From positions 3,596,001 to 3,660,000 of the forward strand of contig NZ_CP020946.1 of the NCBI RefSeq assembly GCF_002208115.1: a DNA stretch of 64,000 nt, given 5' to 3'. The notes below the pieces were generated by a model. The model made no database searches and was not told the DNA's origin. It saw nothing but the letters and a program-made list of their open reading frames with translations. The position numbers and the translations under genes are program-made. Below, in pieces: positions 9,901-17,741 of this stretch. Origin of the DNA: Bdellovibrio bacteriovorus. GTDB taxonomy: Bacteria; Bdellovibrionota; Bdellovibrionia; Bdellovibrionales; Bdellovibrionaceae. The stretch's first letter is position 1. The number at the start of each line of letters is the position of its first letter.

Positions 9901-11787
9901 GTCACACCGATGACAATTGAAACCCTGATTGGTGCGGACCCGGCTGGAAATCTTGGAACGGACACCGCCGACACTGTGGCCGATCCACGGGACTTGAGAA
10001 TCAATCTGATCAAGACTTCGTCTGTTGATGAAACCTGGCCGATCCGCCGACGTTCTCCGTTCATCCCTATGCCTAACGGGGATCTTTATTTCATTTCAGA
10101 AAAACCCCAGACAGCCAAAGACAACGGGGGTCGCATCCGCCTGTATAAAGGTTCTTTGGCGGTTCCGCGTGTGGAAAGCGTGCGATTCTCAGGAGCTGGG
10201 GTCTTTGGTCAACCGGCCTGGGATCTGAACACGATGCCTTATTCATTCTTCAGCTTAAAATTTGACCCTGCGACCAGTGCCATTCAGAAAGCCTACGTTC
10301 AGGCAATCTATAGTGTCCCGGGAAATTCTTACGGCCCGATGACAGAACTTGATCCGGTGACCCTCGTGGGAAATGGTGTTTTCCCGAATCATCCGTTTGG
10401 AAACTCTTCTCTGACTTATTACGACGTCCAGGGCATGGACGGCCGCGTTTACCGCGCCAATCGATCCACCGAAAACGGCGTCAGTCAGTTGCAGGATGAC
10501 GGCACCTGGGTGCGGGTTCTGGGAACCGGTTCTCAAGGGGAATGTGCCGATGGAGTCGATGCGACTTCCTGCCCGGTCGCACTGGATGACGTCTTTGTGG
10601 ACCGTTATGGCCGAATCTTCTTTTCTGCGCGAGGAGTTATCCGCACTGTCGTGAACGGCAAAGTCTATACCCTGTTCGGTCAGCGCAAAGACGCTGGGGA
10701 TGGCGGCTCCGGATTTGATATGCGTCTGGCTTCCGTTACCTACATTGATCACAGTGTGGGCGATGGTGTGATGTTGTTGGATCACCAGCAAAACAAACTG
10801 CGCGAGGTATTCCCGGGGGCATCTCCGGAAGTCCGCCTGGTGGCCGGTGACGGCGCCAATGCGGGAGTCAATTTCGGTATTGCCGCCAATCTGCAGTCCA
10901 TTCTTTTGGGGAACTGGTGGGACCCGAATCAGTTTGCCACCAATCCGGCCAATGGTGATGTTTACATGAACTGCGCCAACAACAAAGTACTGGTCACTCC
11001 TCCAAGCACTTATACGGTCTATCACAGTGTCTGCCGTCTGAATCGCGCCACCGGCCTGTGGGAACAGATGATGAACGGCGAAGGTGCCACACCAAGCCAC
11101 TCTCAGACTTCCATCAATTACGGTGATCTGCAGTTGGTGGGTTATTCTCCAGAGATCGTGGGCTTCAAGGCCGGAAATCTTTTGATGAACAATCTTTACT
11201 GGAACGGAACCGCTCACCACAATGCCACCTTCCGTCTGATCACGCCAACCACCACCCATCACGTCGGTGGTCGCATTAGCGTGGACTCAGATGCTGATGA
11301 CTGTCCGGACGGGCTTTCCACAGACTGCTCATTGGGTGTGAGCGGGGTTCACCGAGTGGCTGCGCCTGTGTATTTTGATCAACTGAGCGGCTGGATGTAC
11401 ACCCCGCCAGTAAATGCCTCAATCCTGACGGCGAAAATGCACGTGCTGTATTCTGGCAACGTCAAGACCTTGCTGACACTGCCGCAGATTCCAAGCGCCT
11501 ATGCTTATGATTCTGCGGGAGCCGCAATTTACTACTGTGGAAATGTCGACAAGAAACTTTATAAGGTCGCGATTCATAATGCGGGAGATCTGGGAAATAC
11601 CGCCGTATGGCCATTGGCTTCCGGGACTCACTTTACCATCACCGAGCTTCCGATGCCGACGGACTCGATTACATGTCAGGGGCGCCGCATTCTGATCAAG
11701 GCCGCTTCGGGACCAAAACCAAAACGCCTGGTCTTTATGGCCATGCAAAATGGTCTGCCGGCCGTTTCGGAATACTTTATTCCTTAA
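6934..11787 (+). CDS. Giant surface lipoprotein with Ig-like repeats and an NHL/propeller-like C-terminal half, 1617 aa
   Basis: A lipoprotein: short signal peptide with lipobox LVSGC (Cys18). The first 800 or so residues carry repeated immunoglobulin-like units, each opening with a D-x-x-x-P signature near residues 134 (DIIAP), 229 (DSIAP), 333 (DTVGP), 523 (DSKAP) and 629 (DTIKP) and containing the GTCE/GTCS and SxDGAGN patterns of bacterial Ig folds. From about residue 890 the pattern changes to repeats of the kind seen in NHL or beta-propeller domains (VLVTTDGKIFFND, DYQNRILVYDRD, DVFVDRYGRIFFS). Such architecture suggests a surface adhesin or carbohydrate-binding protein, but no ligand can be named. 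The frame cannot extend upstream because TAG precedes the ATG. It ends with TAA abutting the glpD stop. Confidence 0.8.
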   Translation: MNVTALLILLITGLVSGCTLVGNLTDYNSLTPPVLTDSNGTKIESLIINSADSLSNYNLRGECYYPNQKIDVIIQPSLNSLSTMEPKTFTTVCQDGSFSLDVNTQGWPDAEYTVKLEVTSLAGVKSSNETAVTKDIIAPNVSFSTALPAEVGNALIVALPVDGTCENDDGPVSIVSQGTTLATFTCTNGTFSGPVVVGALNDGATVLQVSQTDSAGNTGTANSSSFNKDSIAPLLPVTFGTLGSALSNNDTDRTVTVTVPADATQYRYVVVKDTDCSNQWAALMAATPVPAGTPATLSFAGDGQYRLCFIAGDQADNWQPDTAVIESGAVTIDTVGPALNITSPLAGSKHKSTVTVSGTCEAGASLNFAGDYTTSPSTGTCSVGGTFSFNITLTAGDGLKNFTLSSTDGAGNTTNHTAYSLIRDNVIVAPSVTLNTASTTNNPAAKFTVNDCSDATFILMKEINAPPALGDSGWIACSTAAQNYTFDLSANGDQQGLRNVRFYARDEAGNISTATVFTITYDSKAPILTLDPVPTLAINVSYPFVVYVTEATVTAADTLYLDYSTDGGTTWNVATSRALGLAGPMNNKSFTVNWTPNAYNTNVLVRARLTDSHGLTGTGTSNAFDVILDTIKPVITASEMKINGQLDPDDTVRSYVTVSLKASDAETAVTKFCLKTTNSAPNASDSCWVSVKAPKPGLAELPTLTLVDFDFFLGINFGSYSIYAWVMDVGGNISTNSATLEKDYNTINYINDPPPLVANFLTVNSTTPNNPPNTFDMNFANGAAAHISWQASDNGTIAKVELFYAIDGQPFTLISGALANNSSNATACAYSAPRTGCYLWNSTVPNDTFFKLQIRVTDNNGQTSQVTSPPLNSGAYNLIAGNQDPGHDGNAKSTVFNTNVNTDTAPGTVLVTTDGKIFFNDSSYGIIYIDPTTNNSKVLLRLAKENENAFGDGIPVEQARAKAILRTALDYQNRILVYDRDMIRRIDTNVTPMTIETLIGADPAGNLGTDTADTVADPRDLRINLIKTSSVDETWPIRRRSPFIPMPNGDLYFISEKPQTAKDNGGRIRLYKGSLAVPRVESVRFSGAGVFGQPAWDLNTMPYSFFSLKFDPATSAIQKAYVQAIYSVPGNSYGPMTELDPVTLVGNGVFPNHPFGNSSLTYYDVQGMDGRVYRANRSTENGVSQLQDDGTWVRVLGTGSQGECADGVDATSCPVALDDVFVDRYGRIFFSARGVIRTVVNGKVYTLFGQRKDAGDGGSGFDMRLASVTYIDHSVGDGVMLLDHQQNKLREVFPGASPEVRLVAGDGANAGVNFGIAANLQSILLGNWWDPNQFATNPANGDVYMNCANNKVLVTPPSTYTVYHSVCRLNRATGLWEQMMNGEGATPSHSQTSINYGDLQLVGYSPEIVGFKAGNLLMNNLYWNGTAHHNATFRLITPTTTHHVGGRISVDSDADDCPDGLSTDCSLGVSGVHRVAAPVYFDQLSGWMYTPPVNASILTAKMHVLYSGNVKTLLTLPQIPSAYAYDSAGAAIYYCGNVDKKLYKVAIHNAGDLGNTAVWPLASGTHFTITELPMPTDSITCQGRRILIKAASGPKPKRLVFMAMQNGLPAVSEYFIP

Positions 11788-13422
11788 TTAGAAGTGTTTT
11801 TTCCATTCCACTTCGCGGGCCATGTATTCGGTCAGCATGTGCAGTTCTTCTTTCAGGCGGGCTTCGTTCCAGCCCAGCTTTTCCTGGAAGACTGTACCGA
11901 TTTCTTCCATGTGCTTCACCCCGTGATTTCGATCCGCCAGGAACAAAGGCACCCGGCGGGCAAAGAAGTCACGCATATGCAGACACATCGTGGAATCAAT
12001 GGCCTGAGCCGCTTCCAACTGCCAGTAAGTCATGTCAGAGGAGTACTTGTTCAGAATCTCTTCACCTTCCATACCATAACGTTCTGCCAGCAGACGCATG
12101 TCTTCGACAGAATGCCCGGTTTCATGGGCCCATACGTCCGCCTGAACCTTGGCTTGCTGGAAAGCATCCACGCTCGTGTATGGATTAAGTGGCGTGACCG
12201 TGTTTGATTTGGACCAGGTCACACGCTCTTCAAAGGTAAAGAACTTCAACGCCGCTTTGACGGTCTGTTCACACATCAGGCGGTAGGTGGTGTATTTTCC
12301 ACCTGCCACGAAGGTGATTCCACGGTCATCAGACAAGATCGTGTGCTCGCGGCTGGTTTTGCCTTCGGTACTGGAACCGTCAGCCACCAGCGGACGAACA
12401 CCGGCATAGCTGGCGATAATATCGTGAGCCGTCAGGTTGGCGCCCGGGAAGTAATGATCCGTGATCGAAAGCAGATACTTCACATCTTCCGGTGTGGTGG
12501 TTACGTTTTCCGGCGACTCCTTAAAGTCGGTGTCAGTGGTCCCAATAATGATCATCTCGTGACGGGGAATCCCGAAAACAATACGATCACTTTTTTCTGC
12601 TCCCATCACCACGGCACTGGTCAACGGCAGGCGGTGCTTCGGCAGTGTTAAGTGAATGCCTTTGGTGGGGCGAAGAATCTTTTTCCAGTCTTTGAAAATG
12701 CTTTCACCCAGCTCGTCCGTCCACGGGCCCACGCTGCTGATCACATGGCGGGCTTTGACCGTGAAATTTTCCTTGGAATGCTGGTCTTCGCATTTTACAG
12801 ATTGAATCTTTCCGTCCGGACCAAAATTCACGCCCGTGGCTTTTACATAGTTCACACAAAGCGCGCCGTTTTCATTCGCCGATCTCATCGTTTCATGAAC
12901 CAGGCGGTCATCATCCATGTACGCGTCAGAGTAAATGTAAGATCCAAGCAGGTTGTTCGGACGAATCGCCGGCATGTGCTCGATAGACGCTTTGGCATTC
13001 AGACGTTCATGCATCTCCGGGGCCTGGAACAATGACAGGGCATCATACAACCACATGCCCAGACCCATCTTGCCCATGCCCACACGGCTTTCCTGATAAA
13101 GAGGAATCATGAAACGCAACGGATGCACCAAATGCGGCGCCATTTCAAACAAACGGCCCCTTTCATTCAGTGCCTCGAAAACCAGTTTAAATTCCATGTT
13201 TTCCAGATAACGAATGCCACCGTGAATAAGTTTTGAGGACTTTGAAGACGTGCCAGAAGCAAAGTCGCGGGCTTCAATCAAAGCCACACGCATACCGCGC
13301 GCCGACGCATCACGCGCCACCCCTGCTCCGTTGATTCCTCCCCCGATTATCACCAGATCAAAATCCTGGGATTTCATCTTGTTGATATTTTGAATTCTGT
13401 TTGCGAAGGAGAAATTCTTCAT
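11788..13422 (-). CDS. glpD: Aerobic glycerol-3-phosphate dehydrogenase GlpD, 544 aa
   Basis: A membrane-associated FAD enzyme that oxidises glycerol-3-phosphate to dihydroxyacetone phosphate and passes electrons to quinone. The FAD-binding motif IIGGGINGAGVARDAS is at about 25-40, followed by the family signature SGTSSKSSKLIHGGIRYLE and the conserved VSSVGPWTDEL and GGKYTTYR segments. Length is normal. ATG at 13422 has AAGGA eight bases upstream. The gene follows the putative acetyltransferase by 3 bases, so the two are co-transcribed. No glycerol kinase or facilitator is adjacent. In a predator it could consume glycerol-phosphate derived from prey phospholipid; that is inference. Confidence 0.95.
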   Translation of the reverse strand: MKNFSFANRIQNINKMKSQDFDLVIIGGGINGAGVARDASARGMRVALIEARDFASGTSSKSSKLIHGGIRYLENMEFKLVFEALNERGRLFEMAPHLVHPLRFMIPLYQESRVGMGKMGLGMWLYDALSLFQAPEMHERLNAKASIEHMPAIRPNNLLGSYIYSDAYMDDDRLVHETMRSANENGALCVNYVKATGVNFGPDGKIQSVKCEDQHSKENFTVKARHVISSVGPWTDELGESIFKDWKKILRPTKGIHLTLPKHRLPLTSAVVMGAEKSDRIVFGIPRHEMIIIGTTDTDFKESPENVTTTPEDVKYLLSITDHYFPGANLTAHDIIASYAGVRPLVADGSSTEGKTSREHTILSDDRGITFVAGGKYTTYRLMCEQTVKAALKFFTFEERVTWSKSNTVTPLNPYTSVDAFQQAKVQADVWAHETGHSVEDMRLLAERYGMEGEEILNKYSSDMTYWQLEAAQAIDSTMCLHMRDFFARRVPLFLADRNHGVKHMEEIGTVFQEKLGWNEARLKEELHMLTEYMAREVEWKKHF

Positions 13423-13425
13423 GGC

Positions 13426-13881
13426 TTATCCTTTTGTCGTCTTGACGGAAAGAGTTCCCGGTTGCCAGCTTTCGGCCTTGAAAGCTTTTACAGAGTTTGG
13501 CACTCCGTTATCGTTCGGGAAGTACACCCGTTGCAGATGCTTTTCGCGGCCCAGTTTGTAGGCCAGCTCACAAAGTTCATCGCGGGCCTGCAACGAACTG
13601 TACTGCACGTGCTCCACCCACAAGGTCTGCGTCTGTCCATCCAGGAACAACAGCGGCTGGGCAATGAAATAGCCCATCAGCTTGTTGGTGTCCTGCTCCA
13701 CAGCCAGAAAACTCCAGCCCAGGGCGATGTAATGATTCAGGGCCTCAACGCGGAACTTGGAGTTCCAGGTGGCAATCATCCGCTCCATTTCATCCGGATA
13801 GGTTTCTGCGAGTTTTTTATTTTCCAGATCCAAAATCTGTTGCAAATCTTCCGGCTGAATCACGCGGCAATACAGGCTCAT
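13426..13881 (-). CDS. Possible GNAT-type acetyltransferase, 151 aa
   Basis: The beta-strand/helix order (YCRVIQPEDLQQILDLENK at the start, then FLAVEQDTNKLMGYFIAQPL, WVEHVQYSS, ARDELCELAYKLGRE, RVYFPNDNGVPNSVKAFK) follows the GNAT fold, with strand 4 and the later N-A-x-x-F-like region, but the acetyl-CoA loop is not textbook. Substrate unknown. It precedes glpD by 3 bases. The start region is peculiar: a 52-bp tandem duplication has copied the RBS, the ATG and the first 12 codons upstream, creating a 15-codon frame that stops four bases before this ATG (see 13887-13933). Confidence 0.55.
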   Translation of the reverse strand: MSLYCRVIQPEDLQQILDLENKKLAETYPDEMERMIATWNSKFRVEALNHYIALGWSFLAVEQDTNKLMGYFIAQPLLFLDGQTQTLWVEHVQYSSLQARDELCELAYKLGREKHLQRVYFPNDNGVPNSVKAFKAESWQPGTLSVKTTKG

Positions 13882-13952
13882 GCCCTCAGGTCTCCTTGTC
13901 TTCCGGCTGAATCACGCGGCAATACAGGCTCATGCCCTCAGGTCTCCTTGTC
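13847..13952. repeat. 52-bp perfect tandem duplication over a gene start
   Basis: Bases 13847-13900 are repeated exactly at 13899-13952 (period 52, two copies plus two bases). Each copy contains, on the minus strand, AAGGAGACC, the ATG and 12 codons of the putative acetyltransferase gene. Identity is complete, so the event is recent or maintained. Confidence 0.97.
13887..13933 (-). CDS. 15-codon upstream frame created by the tandem duplication
   Basis: In the upstream repeat copy, ATG at 13931-13933 has its own AAGGAG ribosome site and encodes MSLYCRVIQPEDKET before TGA at about 13886-13888. Its first 12 residues equal those of the downstream protein. The AAGGAGACC of the second gene start lies inside its last codons, so ribosomes terminating here could re-initiate on the real ATG. 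Whether it is translated is unknown. Confidence 0.35.
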
Positions 13953-13976
13953 ATTTTACTTTTCATATTTCATACT
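13948..13976 (+). promoter_or_regulatory. Candidate sigma-70 promoter for the HAD phosphatase gene
   Basis: TTGTCA (13948-13953), 17-base spacer, CATACT (13971-13976): 5/6 and 4/6 to consensus. The start would fall at about 13983, two bases before the ATG, and no Shine-Dalgarno is visible, so the message may be leaderless. The -35 overlaps the end of the 52-bp duplication. Confidence 0.4.
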
Positions 13977-13984
13977 AAGACACT

Positions 13985-14728
13985 ATGAAATACAAAGACT
14001 ATTCCACCGACATTTGGAACCGCATAAATACGACACTGGACCAAGTTTTAAAACAGGATTCTGCACCTGTGGCCGCCTTTGATGCAGATGGTACTTTGTG
14101 GGATACCGATCTTGGCGAAACTTTTTTCCATCACCAGATCGACAACAAACTTGTGACTCTTCCACCACAGCCCTGGGAACACTACGAAAACATGAAAGCC
14201 GCAGATCCGCGCAAAGCCTACCTTTGGCTAGCTCAAATCTGTCAGGGACAAAAACTGGAGCAGGTGCACCAGTGGGCTGTCGATGCGGTCAAAGGCCACT
14301 TCCCGGTTCCTGTATTTTTGGAACAAAAGAAATTGATCGATCTGTTTCTTTCCAAAGGTGTGAAAATTTACGTTATCACCGCCTCGGTCAAATGGGCGGT
14401 GGAGCCCGGCGCGGAAATGCTGGGCCTGACCAAAAACGATGTGCTGGGCGTGGAAACAATCGTGGATAACGGCGTGATCAGCGATCGCCAAAAAGGCACC
14501 ATCACTTATCGTGAAGGAAAAGTGGAGGCTCTTCTTGAGGCCACCGGCGGCAAAAAGCCGTTCTTTGCCTCCGGTAACACCATGGGTGACTACAATCTGC
14601 TGCAATCGGCGACGCATCTAAGCCTGGCCGTCAGCGCCGCTTCCCGTGATGACAAGCTCTTCAAAACCGAAAAAGAACTGCAGGAGAACGCTGAAAAGTT
14701 CTCCTGGCTGTCCCATCGTTTTGTCTAG
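13985..14728 (+). CDS. HAD-superfamily phosphatase (phosphoserine-phosphatase-like), 247 aa
   Basis: A soluble HAD-type IB phosphatase. Motif I is AAFDADGTLWDTD (about 31-43, the first Asp being the nucleophile), motif II is the VITASVKW stretch (about 124-131), the Lys and motif III/IV region ends with FFASGNTMGDYNLL (about 193-206) carrying the GD acid. The large helical cap between motifs I and II fits the phosphoserine/phosphocholine phosphatase branch, but the substrate cannot be decided from sequence. No ribosome site precedes the ATG. Its TAG stop overlaps the opposite-strand stop of the outer-membrane protein through a shared CTAG. Confidence 0.8.
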   Translation: MKYKDYSTDIWNRINTTLDQVLKQDSAPVAAFDADGTLWDTDLGETFFHHQIDNKLVTLPPQPWEHYENMKAADPRKAYLWLAQICQGQKLEQVHQWAVDAVKGHFPVPVFLEQKKLIDLFLSKGVKIYVITASVKWAVEPGAEMLGLTKNDVLGVETIVDNGVISDRQKGTITYREGKVEALLEATGGKKPFFASGNTMGDYNLLQSATHLSLAVSAASRDDKLFKTEKELQENAEKFSWLSHRFV

Positions 14729-16086
14729 CGAACAAGCTTGTTCATGTTAAAGCGATAGCTCAGCGTCAGATTGAACTGATTCGCCTTGTTTGGATATTTC
14801 AGATTTTCCTTGGCACCTTTGCGATCCAGCTGGGTGCTGCCGTACTCGAAACCGATATCCAGATTCTTCAGGCCCAAAAGATTGCGGCAAGTGGTGCCGG
14901 CAGCCCAGCCGCGCACCCCGCGCACTTTTTCAAAAGTAAATTCGCCATCAGCAAATGCCGCGTCGGTATTGAACACATGCTGGTTATAGTAGAAATCCCA
15001 GGCGCAGGGTCCCGCTTCCACTCCACGCATCGCCACTTCCACACCGTGGGCTTTTGAATTCACATGCTGGGCATGAGGACGACGACCGTTGCCATCACCT
15101 TGTTTGTTGCGAGTGAAGTCCGCGCGGAAGACGCGCACTTCGGCTTCACCGTACTTGGACGTGAACATGTATCCCAGATAGGTGGTCATATCATCCTGGG
15201 CTCTTTTTTCGCCGGGGAAGCTTCCCACATCTCCGTGCGCTCCGGTCACGCCAATGTACAAGTCATGATTCTTCAAATACGGAGATGACTTGTCGAAGAC
15301 CTTGCGAAGGGCATTGGCCACGCGCAATTCCACCGTGCCACCATAGGCCGGATACGAGTTCGCACGAGAATCCGCCGGATCCAGACTGGATTCACCTTTG
15401 ATCGTGTCCCCGTCCACCACACTGAAGGACGCCAGCAACACGCGGTCCAGCTCTTCTTTCAGTTGATAGTTCATCTGAATCCCTTTGTCATAGCGAACCA
15501 TCAGACCATAGGGAGCTGTCACATAGTAGCGGCTGGGTTTTCCCTGCAAAGGATTTAAGCCGCTGACCGGGAAAGCTCCGGCCAGAACCGTCACGTCCTG
15601 AGAATCAGTCATCTGGATATTGGCACCGATGTTGGCCAGGAACCACGGACGATCCACATATCCATCCGCACGCAAGCGATCCGAGTTGTGGAAGTTCTGT
15701 TCATTTGTTTCGTTATAGTCGAGCACCTGATTTTTCGGGATGGCGCTGATCGAAATAAATATCTGCTTGAAGTGACGATTGGCAAAGGTCTTGGAAATCT
15801 TTCCTTCCACTTCCGTCACCATGTCGCCCATCGAAGTTTCATTTCCTCCCTCACGGCGAAGATCATTGTTGATCACCGCTGCGACTTGCGCGGAAGCAGA
15901 GCCTTCCAAACAGATTCCCTCGTGGTAAATTCCACCCCGGTCGTAACACTCATAGGATTGATCGGCACCTCTCCAATAGGCGTTGGTGTCCCAATGGACA
16001 GTTTTATCTGCAGCTCCCGCAGGGCCCGCAGCAATCAAAAGACTCACTAAGCCCAGCTTGTTCCAGTTCACTGAATTCTTTTTCAT
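14725..16086 (-). CDS. Probable outer-membrane beta-barrel protein, 453 aa
   Basis: The signal peptide (about residues 1-25, ending AGA-AD) is followed by a beta-rich chain of alternating hydrophobic and polar residues and ends in a strand with a terminal aromatic region (NLTLSYRFNMNKLVR), as in outer-membrane barrels. The first mature segment has two Cys in YECYDRGGIYHEGICLEG, perhaps a disulfide loop. I do not recognise the family; a porin-like or surface-exposed barrel is the best description. CAGGAGATATTC precedes the ATG. It is convergent with the HAD gene, with overlapping stops, and divergent from the PAS gene across a 297-bp gap. Confidence 0.65.
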   Translation of the reverse strand: MKKNSVNWNKLGLVSLLIAAGPAGAADKTVHWDTNAYWRGADQSYECYDRGGIYHEGICLEGSASAQVAAVINNDLRREGGNETSMGDMVTEVEGKISKTFANRHFKQIFISISAIPKNQVLDYNETNEQNFHNSDRLRADGYVDRPWFLANIGANIQMTDSQDVTVLAGAFPVSGLNPLQGKPSRYYVTAPYGLMVRYDKGIQMNYQLKEELDRVLLASFSVVDGDTIKGESSLDPADSRANSYPAYGGTVELRVANALRKVFDKSSPYLKNHDLYIGVTGAHGDVGSFPGEKRAQDDMTTYLGYMFTSKYGEAEVRVFRADFTRNKQGDGNGRRPHAQHVNSKAHGVEVAMRGVEAGPCAWDFYYNQHVFNTDAAFADGEFTFEKVRGVRGWAAGTTCRNLLGLKNLDIGFEYGSTQLDRKGAKENLKYPNKANQFNLTLSYRFNMNKLVR

Positions 16087-16289
16087 GAATATCTCCTGTT
16101 TAAGTTTTCAGAAGTTTAGAGATCAATGATCGTGCCATGCGGGTGTTCCGCACCAGTTCCGCAGAGGGTCGGTCCGGCCGGCGCTTATTACAGAGCCTCC
16201 ATGGTAACAGCCGCAAATCCGCTCCCACAGCAACAACCAGCGCTCGGAAACTCACCGAACGTTTCACCCCAGTGACACAGGGAACACCT

Positions 16290-16313
16290 CCACCGAGGCG
16301 GTGGAATATTCCA
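16290..16313. repeat. Hairpin plus palindrome in the divergent gap before the PAS gene
   Basis: CCACCG-AGG-CGGTGG (16290-16304) is a perfect 6-bp hairpin. It overlaps the perfect 12-bp palindrome TGGAATATTCCA (16302-16313). Both end about 20 bases before the -35 of the PAS gene promoter, a common place for an activator or repressor site. The rest of 16087-16383 shows no gene. Confidence 0.45.
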
Positions 16314-16331
16314 TCGAATATCTCATATTTG

Positions 16332-16359
16332 TTGATGCGATTTTTCTGTCGAGTATAAA
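16332..16359 (+). promoter_or_regulatory. Sigma-70-type promoter for the PAS sensor gene
   Basis: TTGATG (16332-16337), 16-base spacer, TATAAA (16354-16359). The start would be near 16366, leaving a leader of about 18 bases that contains GAGGT before the ATG at 16384. Confidence 0.55.
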
Positions 16360-16383
16360 GCGGGCCTTGCACGAGGTGATTCG

Positions 16384-17700
16384 ATGGCTCTGGAAGCCGA
16401 CTTTGCATTGGACGAATTGTTTTTCTCTAAAACTGATTTTAAAGGGCGGATCGAATCAGGCAATCAAGTCTTCGTCAGAGTCAGCGAATACTCTAAGGAC
16501 GAGATCCTGGGACGCCCCCATAACATCATTCGCCATCAGGATATGCCCCGCAGTGTCTTTAAACTGTTCTGGAGCTACCTGCAAAGCAACAGACCCATTG
16601 CGGCTTTTGTAAAAAACAGATCAAAAACCGGCAAGTACTACTGGGTCTTTGCTATGGCCTTCCCCATGAACGATGGCTATCTTTCCATTCGTTTAAAGCC
16701 CACGTCTGTCTTTCTGGGTGAAGTGCAGAAGATCTATGCCGAGCTGGTGCCCCGAGAAAGCACCGGTCTTGGCATTGAGCAAAGCGAAGGTCTGTTGCTT
16801 TCAGAACTTCATAAACGCGGTTTTCACAGCTATGACGCTTTTATGACCCGTGCCCTGCTGGAGGAAATGAAATCCCGGGATCAGTTGCTGCTGCACTATG
16901 AAAAGAAAGTCTTGCAGACAAATAAGCGCTCGGACCGAGTGGGGGAAATGCAGGAAGCTTCAGGCAAATGCACCGACGCCGCCCGGACCGCTTTTGACCT
17001 TGCTGATTCCCTGAACCAGCGCTTTAGCCGCAACAACCAGGCACAGAATATCAGCGACATCTGCCGCGAAGTGCAGATGGTCACCACCAATCTGACCATC
17101 TCGGCCGCCAAACTGGGCGAAGCAGGAAAAACCTTAAGTGTGGTTTCCAAGAATCTGGAAAGACTGGCAATGGAAATTGCCGAAAGTTCCCGGGAGTTTG
17201 ATGAAATCTTCGCCAGCTTCAGTGTCGCGGCTTCGCGCATGTACTTTTCCATGGCCACATCACGCCTGCAAATTGAAATGATGAACCATCTGATTGGTGA
17301 AACCCAAAGCTCCGAACAAGAGGACTTCCTTGTTCAGAACTGTCATCTTTTGAAGGATCTCATTTCAGCAAACTTTGCCGATGTGGAGGAAACTGCCAAG
17401 AAGCTGATCAAAGAAAACAAGTCCCTGAACCGCTCTATCAACATGCTGTCCAAAGTCACCGCAGGGATGGATGTCATCTGTGTCGTGGGAAAGATCGAAA
17501 TGGCCCGGGTAAAGGACTTCTCAAGCTCTTTGGAGTCCTTGCTGGGTGATATGGAAAATCTGACCGCGAGCTTTAAAAAGACACTAAGGTCGATTGAAAA
17601 TGAAAGCCAATGGGGGCTTGTTCGGTCCAGCGAGCTAAAAAACCATCTTTACGTGATTTCTCAAAGTCTTCGCCATGTTGACAACAGCATGATGGCATAA
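16384..17700 (+). CDS. Soluble PAS-domain sensor with helical chemoreceptor-like C-terminus, 438 aa
   Basis: The N-terminal 110 residues form a PAS domain close to that of aerotaxis receptors: FFSKTDFKGRIESGNQVF, SEYSKDEILGRPHNIIRHQD, MPRSVFKLFW, NRSKTGKYYWVFAMAFP. After residue 130 the protein is nearly all helix, with long heptad-like stretches, as in methyl-accepting chemotaxis proteins, but I do not find the conserved hairpin tip that binds CheA/CheW, and there is no transmembrane segment. It is probably a cytoplasmic redox or small-molecule sensor whose output is unclear. It has its own promoter and a strong terminator directly after the stop. Confidence 0.75.
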   Translation: MALEADFALDELFFSKTDFKGRIESGNQVFVRVSEYSKDEILGRPHNIIRHQDMPRSVFKLFWSYLQSNRPIAAFVKNRSKTGKYYWVFAMAFPMNDGYLSIRLKPTSVFLGEVQKIYAELVPRESTGLGIEQSEGLLLSELHKRGFHSYDAFMTRALLEEMKSRDQLLLHYEKKVLQTNKRSDRVGEMQEASGKCTDAARTAFDLADSLNQRFSRNNQAQNISDICREVQMVTTNLTISAAKLGEAGKTLSVVSKNLERLAMEIAESSREFDEIFASFSVAASRMYFSMATSRLQIEMMNHLIGETQSSEQEDFLVQNCHLLKDLISANFADVEETAKKLIKENKSLNRSINMLSKVTAGMDVICVVGKIEMARVKDFSSSLESLLGDMENLTASFKKTLRSIENESQWGLVRSSELKNHLYVISQSLRHVDNSMMA

Positions 17701-17728
17701 AAAAGGCCCACCTTCCGGTGAGCCTTTT
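17701..17728. terminator. Bidirectional intrinsic terminator between the PAS gene and the aminopeptidase gene
   Basis: AAAAGGCCCACC (17701-17712), TTCC loop, GGTGAGCCTTTT (17717-17728): 11 of 12 pairs, with A-rich and T-rich arms that serve both converging genes. Confidence 0.8.
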
Positions 17729-17741
17729 GGGCTTTTAAATT

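Noticed and set aside
16100-16408. Open frames in the gap between the outer-membrane protein and the PAS gene
   Set aside because: They overlap the promoter, hairpin and start of the PAS gene and have no ribosome site or family features.
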